DNA of 13,440 nt from an uncultured Filifactor sp. Its GTDB lineage: Bacteria; Bacillota; Clostridia; Peptostreptococcales; Filifactoraceae. The position numbers and the translations under genes are program-made. The stretch spans positions 1 to 13,440 of the forward strand of contig CAMYCP010000016.1 in the NCBI GenBank assembly GCA_947254385.1. The letters run 5' to 3'. The notes under the pieces were generated by a model. The model made no database searches. It worked only from the letters and a program-made list of their open reading frames with translations, and had not been told where the DNA came from. Shown here piece by piece: positions 6,825 through 13,185 of the stretch; the stretch's first letter is position 1; each line of letters opens with the position of its first letter.

Positions 6825-7677
6825 GGGTTTTTCCCCTTTCTGATATTATATAAGGAAGTATGTCTTCTATTGTAAGTACGTCATGAGGTATGTGCCAGCC
6901 TTTGTCGTTTAAAATATTTGCAAGTTCAACGGCTTTAGGTACGCCAAGCCCGATTTTAGTCATACGTTTTTCATGTTGAAAGATTGCGGAAGGTTTACCC
7001 ACAAATTCGATTTTGCCTTTGTTCATTACTATGAGGTTATCTACGAATCTGGATACGTCGTCCATGGAGTGAGATACCCATATTACCGTGTTGTGAGTTC
7101 TTTTGTGTATGGCGTCTATTTCTTTCAGGATTTCTTCTCTGCCCCCGGGGTCAAGTCCGGCTGTCGGTTCATCCAATATCAAAACTTCGGGGCGCATGGC
7201 GAGGATGCCGGCTATGGCTACACGTCTTTTTTGTCCGCCCGACATATCGAATGGCGATTTGTCTTTTTTTTCTTCGTAATTTAAGCCTACCATTTCCATT
7301 GCTTCACGCACACGCTCGTTTATTTCTTCTTTGCTTAAATTCAGTTTTGACGGGCCGAAAGCGATGTCTTCGGCTATTGTTTCTTCAAATATTTGATATT
7401 CGGGGTATTGAAACACCAATCCCACTTTTTTACGTACGTCGGAAAGTGATACTCCGTCCGCCGTTATGTCGGTACCGTTTATCGTTATTTTGCCGGAATC
7501 GGGTTTTACAAGGGCGTTTAAGTGTTGTATCAGTGTACTTTTGCCGGAACCTGTGTGTCCTATAAGTCCCGTAAAACTTCCGGTTGCAATTTTCAGGCTT
7601 ACGTTGTCCAAAGCTTTATGTTCAAACGGTGTGCCGGGGCTGTATGTGTAGTTTATGTTTTCTAAAATTACAGACAT
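6817..7677 (-). CDS. ecfA2: ECF transporter ATP-binding protein EcfA2
   Basis: One of the two ABC ATPases of the ECF module. From the chosen ATG at 7677 (GGAGGG immediately upstream) the protein is 286 residues; an in-frame start at 7704 adds nine residues and lacks support. Motifs: Walker A GHTGSGKST (40-48), Q-loop Q90, signature MSGGQKRR (145-152), Walker B VLILDE (165-170) and switch His203. The C-terminal extension (ILPYIISERG) is typical of EcfA proteins. It lies between ecfA1 (133-bp gap) and ecfT (8-bp overlap). The LDPGGR after Walker B and the MSGGQKRR signature fit EcfA2 rather than EcfA1, though the A1/A2 assignment relies mainly on gene order. Confidence 0.93.
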   Translation of the reverse strand: MSVILENINYTYSPGTPFEHKALDNVSLKIATGSFTGLIGHTGSGKSTLIQHLNALVKPDSGKITINGTDITADGVSLSDVRKKVGLVFQYPEYQIFEETIAEDIAFGPSKLNLSKEEINERVREAMEMVGLNYEEKKDKSPFDMSGGQKRRVAIAGILAMRPEVLILDEPTAGLDPGGREEILKEIDAIHKRTHNTVIWVSHSMDDVSRFVDNLIVMNKGKIEFVGKPSAIFQHEKRMTKIGLGVPKAVELANILNDKGWHIPHDVLTIEDILPYIISERGKTRA

Positions 7678-7750
7678 GATCCCTCCATTTGTGTTTATGC
7701 CCAAAAATTAATTTTTACGCAATATAAAAGATTTTTATTCAAACAAATTC

Positions 7751-7759
7751 ATTATATCA
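7751..7759 (-). promoter_or_regulatory. Possible extended -10 promoter for ecfA2-ecfT
   Basis: On the minus strand TGATATAAT is a perfect extended -10 (TGnTATAAT). The -35 at the expected distance is poor. It sits about 75 bp upstream of the ecfA2 ATG and just after the hairpin at 7770-7802. It could give ecfA2-ecfT transcription independent of copZA-ecfA1. Confidence 0.45.
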
Positions 7760-7769
7760 CATTTTGTAC

Positions 7770-7802
7770 GCCGTAAATTCGATTTTTTACGAATTTTACG
7801 GC
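7770..7802 (+). terminator. Hairpin between ecfA1 and ecfA2
   Basis: GCCGTAAATTCG (7770-7781) pairs with CGAATTTTACGGC (7790-7802) with a single bulged T, loop ATTTTTTA. On the plus strand it is followed after three bases by T6. On the minus strand, the direction of the ecf genes, it is followed by GTACAAAATG with no U-tract. It may therefore be a 3'-end stabiliser or processing hairpin for ecfA1 mRNA, or a barrier to plus-strand transcription. Confidence 0.5.
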
Positions 7803-7809
7803 ATGTTTT

Positions 7810-8646
7810 TTATTTTATGAGGGCGGCGCTCATTTCTTCAACGGTGAGTATGTCGGTCGGAAATGACGGGTCTTTGAGATGTATTTTGTATGCAAGTTCG
7901 GTCATCGGCGGTACGTCCAAGCCTATTTTTTTAAGTTCTTCAACTTTTTGAAATATTTTTCTCGGTTCGCCTTCCATTACAATTTCGCCTTCGTCCATTA
8001 CGATTATTCTGTCTGCGTTTACCGCTTCTTCCATGTAGTGTGTTATGTGTACCAAGGTTATGCCGTCTTTTTTGTTAAGGTAGGTAACGGTGTCCATCAC
8101 TTCTTTACGCCCTATCGGGTCAAGCATGGCGGTAGGTTCGTCCAAGATGATGCATTCGGGTTTCATGGCTATTATTCCCGCTATTGCCACCCGTTGTTTT
8201 TGTCCGCCGGAGAGGTTGGCGGGTGATTTTTTCTTATATTCGGTCATGTCGACACTTTTTAGGGCGGTATCTACACGATGTCTGATTTCTTCTTTAGGCA
8301 GTCCGATGTTTTCCGGACCGAATGCCACATCTTCTTCAACTACGGTTGCAACTATCTGATTGTCGGGGTTTTGAAACACCATTCCTGCGGTTTTTCTTAT
8401 GTCCCAGAGTTTATTTTCGTCTTTTGTGTTCATGCCGTTTATAAGTACATCGCCCGAGGTCGGGGTAAATATGGCGTTTAGATGTTTGGCAAGTGTACTT
8501 TTACCGGAGCCGTTGTGTCCGAGTATCACGACAAATTCTCCCGGCATGATTTTCATGTTTATGCCTTTTATTGCCTGTTTGGTTTTGCCCTCGGTTGCGG
8601 GGTATTCATATACTAAATTTTTAATTTCTATCATGGGTTTTTGCAA
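7810..8646 (-). CDS. ecfA1: ECF transporter ATP-binding protein EcfA1
   Basis: The partner ABC ATPase of the ECF module, 278 residues. Motifs: Walker [10 protein letters not shown] (43-51), Q-loop Q92, signature LSGGQ (145-149), Walker B CIILDE (165-170) with PTAMLDP after it, and switch His203. I use the TTG start at 8646: AAGGTG lies 7 nt upstream, whereas the next in-frame ATG, four codons on, would be about 19 nt away. It lies 68 bp after copA in the same direction, so readthrough from the copper operon is possible. PTAMLDP is common in EcfA1-type subunits. Confidence 0.93.
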   Translation of the reverse strand: MQKPMIEIKNLVYEYPATEGKTKQAIKGINMKIMPGEFVVILGHNGSGKSTLAKHLNAIFTPTSGDVLINGMNTKDENKLWDIRKTAGMVFQNPDNQIVATVVEEDVAFGPENIGLPKEEIRHRVDTALKSVDMTEYKKKSPANLSGGQKQRVAIAGIIAMKPECIILDEPTAMLDPIGRKEVMDTVTYLNKKDGITLVHITHYMEEAVNADRIIVMDEGEIVMEGEPRKIFQKVEELKKIGLDVPPMTELAYKIHLKDPSFPTDILTVEEMSAALIK

Positions 8647-8664
8647 TTAAATTCACCTTTGTCC

Positions 8665-8687
8665 AATAAGATATTCTATATCTTATC
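8665..8687. repeat. AT-rich inverted repeat between copA and ecfA1
   Basis: AATAAGATAT (8665-8674) and ATATCTTATC (8678-8687) with loop TCT form a 10-bp stem (one G-U). There is no U-tract on the minus strand, so it is a poor terminator. It lies directly upstream of the ecfA1 ribosome site and could be an operator or a weak pause between the copper and ECF genes. Confidence 0.4.
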
Positions 8688-8714
8688 ACAATTTGAGTCA
8701 TAGTAAAACATTAT

Positions 8715-10910
8715 TTACAATTTTATTTTTTGCAGTCTGAGTGAATTTGTAACCACGGTTACCGAACTGAACGCCATGGCAGCTCCGGCTATCCACGGCG
8801 CAAAAAGTCCGATTGCGGCAAACGGTATGCCAAGCGAGTTGTATGCAAGTGCCCAAAAAAGGTTCTGTTTGATTATTTTCATGGTTTTTTTGCTTAAAAG
8901 CAGTGCCCTGTAAACGGAGTTCATGTCGCCTTTAAGGAGTGTTACGTCCGATGTTTCTATGGCTATGTCGGAGCCGGTGCCTACGGCTATTCCTATGTCG
9001 GCTGTGGCAAGTGCCGGAGCGTCGTTTATGCCGTCACCCACCATGGCGACTTTTTTGCCTTCAGCTTTAAGATTAGCTATGACGGAGGCTTTTTTTTGCG
9101 GGAGTACTTCGCTTATTACTTTTTTTATTCCGACTTTTTCGGCGATTGTATTCGCCGCATGGCGGTTGTCTCCCGTGAGCATGATTACGTTTACTCCCGA
9201 TGTTTTTATTTTTTCTATGCCTGTTTCGGAGCCGTCTTTTATTTTGTCAAATACGGTTATTATTCCGATTACTTCGTCTTTTAAGGCGACGAGTGTGACG
9301 GTTTTACCCATTTTTGAAAACTTTTCATTAAGGTCTGAAATTTTTTTGTCGACACGGATGCCGTTTTCTTTTAAATATTTTATTGTGCCGATGTAGGTTT
9401 TTTTACCTAAGATGTCGGCGCTGATTCCTTTGCCGGCAACGGAGATGAAATTTGAGGGGTCGGATAATTTTACGCCGGTTTCTTCGGCTTTTTTGCATAT
9501 GGCTTTGGAAATCGGGTGGTTCGATCCCTGTTCAACGCTTGCGGCATAGTAGAGGGTATTTTCTTTTTTTAAATCCACTATGTCGTCAACTATAGGTTTG
9601 CCTTCGGTCACCGTACCGGTTTTATCCAAAACGACGGTGTCTATGTCGGCACTGTTTTCTATATATTCTCCACCTTTAAAGAGTATGCCGTATTCCGCGG
9701 CTCTTCCCGATCCCGCCATTATTGCGGTCGGGGTGGCAAGCCCGAGTGAACACGGGCACGCAACTACAAGCACTGCTATCATGTTTTCAAGCGATGCGGC
9801 AAAATTGTGTGCGGGATTTATAAAGTACCAGTATATAAATGTAAGAAATGATATAGATACCACGACCGGTACGAAGTATGCGGAGATTCTGTCCGCCATG
9901 CGTTGTATGGGCGCTTTGGAATTTTGCGCCTGTTCGACGGTTTCTATTATTTTGGAAAGTACGGTATCACGTCCGATTTTTAGCGCTTTCACTTTGATTA
10001 AGCCGTCAAGGTTGAGTGTGGCTCCGGTTACCGTGTCGTTTATCTTTTTTACTACGGGCATCGGTTCTCCCGTGAGCATGGATTCATCTACGGAGGAAGT
10101 TCCGTCAATTATTATTCCGTCGGTCGGGATTTGTTCTCCGGCACGCACTATGAGCGTGTCCCCGACTTTTACATCGGATATCGGAATTTGTTTTTCTTCA
10201 CCGTCCGATATTATGAATGCGTCTTTAGCTCCAAGGGAGAGGAGTTTGGATATTTCCGCCGAGGTTTTCCCTTTGGCTTTTTTTTCCATGAGTTTGCCGA
10301 GGAGGATCAATGTTATGAGCATTGCCGAGGTTTCAAAATAGAGGTGCGGAGCGTGCATGGGTTTTGTAATCAGATATTCTGTTGTGAGGTAGAGACTGTA
10401 AAAGTACGCCGCCGATGTGCCGAGTGCCACCAGTACGTCCATGTTGGCACTTTTGTTGTATAGAGATTTTACGGCTCCGTCATAAAAGCCATAGCCTATT
10501 ACAAATTGCACGGGTGTCGTCAAGATAAGTTGAAATACGGGATTTAAGAGTATTTCAGGTATGGGTATGTCCGATGTGAGGCTAAAATGTTTAGTCATCG
10601 TAAGTACCAAGGGTATGGTAAGCACGAGTGAGGTTATGAATTTGATTTTTTCTTTCTTAAGTTCTTTTTGTCTGATTTCGGTTATGTTTTCTTCTTCTTT
10701 GGGGAAGAATTTAAAGCCCATTTTATTTACAATTTCTCTTATTTTTTCAACGGTAATTTTGTCCGTATCGTAGTTTACGGATGCGGTTTCAAGTGCAAGG
10801 TTTACGGTTATGTTATTTATGCCGGTTTCTTTGGAGAGGCGTTTTTCTATTCGCATTGAACACGCCGCACAATGCATTCCGGTGACGTTAAAATCCGCTT
10901 TTTTTTCCAT
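8715..10910 (-). CDS. copA: Copper-exporting P1B-type ATPase CopA
   Basis: A 731-residue membrane ATPase that pumps Cu+ out of the cytoplasm. One N-terminal heavy-metal domain has GMHCAAC with C14 and C17. The transmembrane metal site is CPC (385-387), supported by YN (690-691) in TM7 and M712...S716 in TM8, the Cu+ (P1B-1) signature. Catalytic motifs: TGE (280-282, actuator), DKTGT (429-433, phosphorylated Asp429), HP (465-466), TGD (579-581) and GDGIND (625-630). The ATG has AGAAAGGA upstream. It follows copZ by 79 bp, across a hairpin. A single HMA domain is usual for many clostridial CopA proteins. Silver transport is equally possible biochemically. Confidence 0.96.
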   Translation of the reverse strand: MEKKADFNVTGMHCAACSMRIEKRLSKETGINNITVNLALETASVNYDTDKITVEKIREIVNKMGFKFFPKEEENITEIRQKELKKEKIKFITSLVLTIPLVLTMTKHFSLTSDIPIPEILLNPVFQLILTTPVQFVIGYGFYDGAVKSLYNKSANMDVLVALGTSAAYFYSLYLTTEYLITKPMHAPHLYFETSAMLITLILLGKLMEKKAKGKTSAEISKLLSLGAKDAFIISDGEEKQIPISDVKVGDTLIVRAGEQIPTDGIIIDGTSSVDESMLTGEPMPVVKKINDTVTGATLNLDGLIKVKALKIGRDTVLSKIIETVEQAQNSKAPIQRMADRISAYFVPVVVSISFLTFIYWYFINPAHNFAASLENMIAVLVVACPCSLGLATPTAIMAGSGRAAEYGILFKGGEYIENSADIDTVVLDKTGTVTEGKPIVDDIVDLKKENTLYYAASVEQGSNHPISKAICKKAEETGVKLSDPSNFISVAGKGISADILGKKTYIGTIKYLKENGIRVDKKISDLNEKFSKMGKTVTLVALKDEVIGIITVFDKIKDGSETGIEKIKTSGVNVIMLTGDNRHAANTIAEKVGIKKVISEVLPQKKASVIANLKAEGKKVAMVGDGINDAPALATADIGIAVGTGSDIAIETSDVTLLKGDMNSVYRALLLSKKTMKIIKQNLFWALAYNSLGIPFAAIGLFAPWIAGAAMAFSSVTVVTNSLRLQKIKL

Positions 10911-10926
10911 TTTTTCCTTTCTTTGT

Positions 10927-10952
10927 AAAAACGACCGCCTTTATTGGCGGTC
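10927..10952 (-). terminator. Intercistronic terminator between copZ and copA
   Basis: A perfect 7-bp GC-rich stem, GACCGCC (10933-10939) with GGCGGTC (10946-10952) and a 6-nt loop, followed on the minus strand by G and U5 (10927-10931). It lies between the copZ stop and the copA ribosome site. It should end a share of transcripts after copZ, giving more chaperone than pump. The short U-tract implies partial readthrough, since I see no separate copA promoter. Confidence 0.65.
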
Positions 10953-10989
10953 AACAAAACTAATTTTTTGTTTACTGTAAAATAATTTT

Positions 10990-11205
10990 TTATACGTTTT
11001 TTTCTTCAGCGTCGAATCCGATGTCGGATATGGCGTCACATATAACTTTTACGTTTGTTTTATCGGGATCGAAAGTAACATCGGCTTTATTTTCGGAAAG
11101 TGTTACTTCATAGTCACAAACGCCGTCTATTTTTTTTAGGCAATCCGATACAGACTGTACGCAATGTCCGCATGACATTCCCGTGATGTTTATTACCGTT
11201 TTCAT
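10990..11205 (-). CDS. copZ: Copper chaperone CopZ (heavy-metal-associated domain)
   Basis: A 71-residue single HMA domain (beta-alpha-beta-beta-alpha-beta). It carries the MxCxxC copper site as GMSCGHC, with Cys12 and Cys15, and ends in DIGFDAEEKNV. It binds cytosolic Cu+ and delivers it to the HMA domain of CopA, encoded next. The ATG has an excellent AGGAGGAG site. It is the first gene of the copZA unit, with a 106-bp gap from the HD-domain gene upstream that holds an inverted repeat at 11231-11257. No CsoR or CopY regulator gene is in the window. Confidence 0.93.
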   Translation of the reverse strand: MKTVINITGMSCGHCVQSVSDCLKKIDGVCDYEVTLSENKADVTFDPDKTNVKVICDAISDIGFDAEEKNV

Positions 11206-11230
11206 TTTCTCCTCCTAACATTTGTAAAAC

Positions 11231-11257
11231 CGTGCGAAGTTTAGGGTGTATCGCACG
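11231..11257. promoter_or_regulatory. Inverted repeat in the copZ leader
   Basis: CGTGCGA (11231-11237) and TCGCACG (11251-11257) are perfect 7-bp complements with a 13-bp spacer containing TTTAGGGTG. The repeat lies about 26 bp upstream of the copZ start. It could be a repressor operator for copper-responsive control or an mRNA hairpin in the leader. It does not obviously match a CopY (TACANNTGTA) box, and I cannot match it to CsoR with confidence. Confidence 0.4.
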
Positions 11258-11311
11258 TCCATATTGATTATCACGTCGTATTTAATACCCTTTATCATAT
11301 AAAATAAACAG

Positions 11312-12646
11312 TTAATTTATTTTTTCACCGCTCATTTTTTCAATGTAGGGTTTGATGTCTTTGCCGTAGATTGCTTTAAACAGGTCAAAACTTATAAATT
11401 CAAGTTTTTGTTTGTATTTATGTTGTTCATTTAAATTGCGCAGTATAAACGATGCTTTGCTTAAATCACGTATGTTGCCGTCTTTACTGAGTATCCATAT
11501 GTTTTCTCTTTTGGAGTCGAATACGTTTAAGGAGATATCGTCTTCAATAAAAAAATATTCGTTTTGAAGATTTAAATTTTCTTCGTGCATGAATTTTTTA
11601 ACGGCGGTTTTTAAAAATAAGGGGTCTTCGATGGATTTTTTAAGTTTGTTTTTATAAAATTTGTTGCGGTTTAAAAAGCTCGTGCATAAAAATGAGAGTA
11701 TTGTATCTTCAGAGTCCGCCCAACGGCTGATATGATACATCAAAAAATGATCGTCCAGTTTTGTGTATTCGGATACTCTGATTTTTTCGCCCGAAAGGAG
11801 TTTTTTCATTATGTCATCGGCATATATATTTTTTTCGGCGACATAAATTTCTTTTGCTCTTTTCACCGCTTTTATCAAGATGTCTTCCATTTGGCGTTTT
11901 ATGGAATGTTGGTATACTTCTCGATACATATAAAATCTGCCCATTATGTATTCTTCAAGTGAGGAGAGGTATTTTTCGTTTATGCATACGGTGAGTTTAT
12001 CTTTAAAGCGGACTATCTCAAAGGATCTTATAAGTCTGTCAAGGTCGTAGTTGCCGTTGGTTACGCTTGTGAAGTATGAGTCTCTTAAAAGGTAGTCCAT
12101 TCGATCCGCATCGACTTGCGAGCTTACAAGTTGTGCTATTATACCGAAAATGCCGTTGTCAAATTTTTTGCCTTCGTACTGCAAAATTTTTATGAGTTTT
12201 TCCGGAAATTCTTTTGAAAATTCTTCCACCAGTACACGGTTTATTTCTGTGGAGGGGTTGCTTATTATTTTTGCCGTCCAACTTTCATGCGTACCCATGT
12301 TAAATAAGCGTTCAAAAGTATGTGAGAGTCCCGCATGACCGATGTCGTGCAAAAGTGCGCTCATAAGAGCCAAATCGTATTCTTCATCAGTTACGGTTAT
12401 ACCGAGGTTTTGAAGTTTATTTTTAAGCGAGTCAAGTATCCTTTTCATTACACTGTATGTACCGATACTGTGGGAAAATCGTGTGTGCGTTGCGGTCGGA
12501 AATACCATATATTCAAAGCTGAGTTGTTTTATGCGGTTAAGCCTCTGAAATTCAGACGTGTTTATAACTTTAAAAAAGCGTGTGTCAAACGCTATGTCGT
12601 TGTGTATGACGTCACGCAGTACATATTGTTTACCGGTTTTTATCAT
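11312..12646 (-). CDS. HD-domain phosphohydrolase, dNTPase/SAMHD1-like (YwfO type)
   Basis: A 444-residue cytosolic enzyme of the HD superfamily, probably a metal-dependent deoxynucleoside triphosphate or nucleotide hydrolase. Metal-ligand motifs: HTRFSHSIG (54-62, His59), LLHDIGH (98-104, His100-Asp101) and VDADRMDYLLRDS (178-190, Asp181), the H...HD...D pattern of dGTPases and SAMHD1. The length fits the YwfO-like group. I place the start at the ATG at 12646, preceded by TTGGGGG; the TTG at 12658 lies within that ribosome site and is not used. The true substrate is not known from sequence. It is the gene nearest the tandem small-RNA region, but it is transcribed away from it. Confidence 0.88.
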   Translation of the reverse strand: MIKTGKQYVLRDVIHNDIAFDTRFFKVINTSEFQRLNRIKQLSFEYMVFPTATHTRFSHSIGTYSVMKRILDSLKNKLQNLGITVTDEEYDLALMSALLHDIGHAGLSHTFERLFNMGTHESWTAKIISNPSTEINRVLVEEFSKEFPEKLIKILQYEGKKFDNGIFGIIAQLVSSQVDADRMDYLLRDSYFTSVTNGNYDLDRLIRSFEIVRFKDKLTVCINEKYLSSLEEYIMGRFYMYREVYQHSIKRQMEDILIKAVKRAKEIYVAEKNIYADDIMKKLLSGEKIRVSEYTKLDDHFLMYHISRWADSEDTILSFLCTSFLNRNKFYKNKLKKSIEDPLFLKTAVKKFMHEENLNLQNEYFFIEDDISLNVFDSKRENIWILSKDGNIRDLSKASFILRNLNEQHKYKQKLEFISFDLFKAIYGKDIKPYIEKMSGEKIN

Positions 12647-12669
12647 GATATCCCCCAAGAAATATTTGT

Positions 12670-12763
12670 TTGACTTTTATTTTACTTACTTGTACATAAG
12701 TAAAAAAGTGAACTACACAAAGCTAAAGTTTCGGAGAGTTCTTGGCAATTGTTTTTAAAATGA
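12670..12763 (+). repeat. Diverged copy of the GTGAACTACACA/CTAAAG repeat with a promoter-like flank
   Basis: GTGAACTACACA (12708-12719), followed closely by CTAAAG and TTTCGG, matches the element at 33-65. The next part, GAGAGTTCTTGGCAATTG then a T-rich run and AAA, matches GAGATTTCTTGACACTA and its T-rich tail at 265-290. It is preceded by TTGACT (12670-12675), N17, TACATA, which resembles the two small-RNA promoters downstream but has a poor -10. I see no terminator for a transcript here. It may be a decayed relative of the repeats at the left edge. Confidence 0.4.
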
Positions 12764-12792
12764 ACTATAAATAGCATTCAGTTTTATCCGAC

Positions 12793-12821
12793 TTGACTTT
12801 TTATTTATTTATTCACATAAT
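12793..12821 (+). promoter_or_regulatory. Sigma-A promoter of small-RNA copy 1
   Basis: TTGACT (12793-12798), 17-bp spacer, CATAAT (12816-12821). Five of six bases match consensus at each box, with optimal spacing. Predicted start is near 12828. Confidence 0.75.
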
Positions 12822-12827
12822 AAAAAA

Positions 12828-12908
12828 AGAGCCGATTAAAAGCGGTTCACACTCTAGGTGTTTTTTTAAATCACCTGTGGTTCTACACACTACAGGTGAT
12901 TTAAAATT
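12828..12908 (+). ncRNA. Small RNA copy 1 (candidate antitoxin RNA paralogue)
   Basis: About 80 nt from the predicted start to the terminator. The 5' part AGCCG...CGGTT can form a short hairpin. The terminator stem ATCACCTGTGGT (12870-12881) and ACTACAGGTGAT (12889-12900) is fully paired (one G-U), but its U-tract is interrupted (TTTAAAATTTT). No open frame with a ribosome site lies within it. Unlike copy 2 there is no convergent peptide gene opposite it, and the CACCCTTT segment of copy 2 is replaced by CACACTCT. It may regulate a target elsewhere, act as a second antitoxin, or be decaying. Confidence 0.6.
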
Positions 12909-12912
12909 TTGC

Positions 12913-12941
12913 TTGACTTTTTATGTATTTATTCATATAAT
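12913..12941 (+). promoter_or_regulatory. Sigma-A promoter of small-RNA copy 2
   Basis: TTGACT (12913-12918), 17-bp spacer, perfect TATAAT (12936-12941). This is the strongest promoter visible in the window. Predicted start is 12948-12949, at the conserved GAGCCG. Confidence 0.85.
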
Positions 12942-12947
12942 AAATAA

Positions 12948-13030
12948 AGAGCCGATTAGAAGCGGTTCACCCTTTAAAATACTTTTAAAAAAAATCACCC
13001 GTGGTGTTCCTACTACAGGTGATTTTTTTT
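12948..13030 (+). ncRNA. Small RNA copy 2, candidate antitoxin RNA of a type I toxin-antitoxin pair
   Basis: About 83 nt, running from a near-consensus promoter to a strong terminator. It is convergent with the peptide gene at 13038-13151 and shares its terminator, so the two RNAs are complementary over about 40 nt at their 3' ends. In addition CACCCUUU (12968-12975) can pair over 8 nt, including two G-U, with the peptide gene's ribosome site AGGGGGUG, and GAUUAG (12954-12959) is complementary to CUAAUC in the peptide mRNA leader (13175-13180). No reading frame with a ribosome site is present. The antitoxin role is inferred from layout and complementarity. Confidence 0.65.
12987..13030. terminator. 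Bidirectional intrinsic terminator shared by the small RNA and the peptide mRNA
   Basis: A8 (12987-12994), stem ATCACCCGTGGT (12994-13005), loop GTTCCT, stem ACTACAGGTGAT (13012-13023), T8 (13023-13030). The 12-bp stem has one mismatch and one G-U. The symmetric A8/T8 flanks give a full U-tract on both strands. It terminates the plus-strand RNA and, 14 nt past its stop codon, the minus-strand peptide mRNA. Confidence 0.85.
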
Positions 13031-13037
13031 GTTTCCC

Positions 13038-13151
13038 TTACTTCTTTTTATTATTTAAAATAAGGGGGATTATACCGATTATAGGATTTATAACTGAAAT
13101 AATCAGAAACATAATATTTATGTTTATCAGTATTATTTCAAAATTCGTCAT
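13038..13151 (-). CDS. Small hydrophobic peptide, candidate type I toxin
   Basis: A 37-residue peptide with a short polar start (MTNFE), a hydrophobic core rich in Ile, Leu, Phe and Val (about residues 6-32, suited to one membrane span) and a basic tail NNKKK. The MT.FE start and terminal KKK resemble small holin-like and TxpA-type membrane toxins; the middle does not match closely, so the family is uncertain. The ATG has AAAGGGGGTG 6 nt upstream. A promoter lies at 13221-13249, and a bidirectional terminator begins 14 nt past the stop. A ten-codon upstream frame (ATG at 13170) overlaps the start. The likely effect is membrane depolarisation when not silenced by the convergent RNA. No close homologue was checked. 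Confidence 0.6.
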   Translation of the reverse strand: MTNFEIILININIMFLIISVINPIIGIIPLILNNKKK

Positions 13152-13157
13152 CAGTAA

Positions 13158-13185
13158 CACCCCCTTTCATTTTTGATTAGGGGTA
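13158..13185 (-). promoter_or_regulatory. Self-sequestering ribosome binding site in the peptide mRNA leader
   Basis: The ribosome site GGGGUG (within 13158-13165) can pair with UACCCC (13180-13185) just upstream, across a loop of about 15 nt. This 6-bp stem would hide the ribosome site until disrupted. The same G-run is the predicted target of the small RNA. Confidence 0.5.

Larger units (their letters stand above)
12791..13030 (+). repeat. Tandem 120-bp duplication of a small-RNA gene
   Basis: Two direct copies with a period of exactly 120 bp through the promoter and 5' part. TTGACT starts at 12793 and 12913, and GAGCCGATTA at 12829 and 12949. Both copies keep the promoter, the 5' motif GAGCCGATTA(A/G)AAGCGG TTCAC, and the terminator arms (ATCACC..GTGGT / ACTACAGGTGAT). 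They differ mainly in the linker before the terminator and in the hairpin loop, as expected for functional RNA copies under structural constraint. Confidence 0.85.

Noticed and set aside
8715..11205. Mercury or cadmium/zinc resistance instead of copper
   Set aside because: The CPC motif with YN in TM7 and M...S in TM8, plus a GMxCxxC chaperone alongside, indicates Cu+/Ag+ transport.
12670..12698. A third small-RNA promoter (TTGACT-N17-TACATA)
   Set aside because: The -10 is poor, and no terminator or conserved GAGCCG segment follows, so I note it only as a possible degenerate relative.
12791..13030. CRISPR array
   Set aside because: There are only two units of 120 bp, each with its own promoter and terminator; there are no short repeat-spacer units and no cas genes.
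12793..13176. A 127-codon plus-strand open frame with hydrophobic C-terminal half
   Set aside because: It starts at the TTG of the -35 box, crosses two promoters and two terminators, has no ribosome site, and its hydrophobic end is the antisense of the better supported 37-residue peptide gene.
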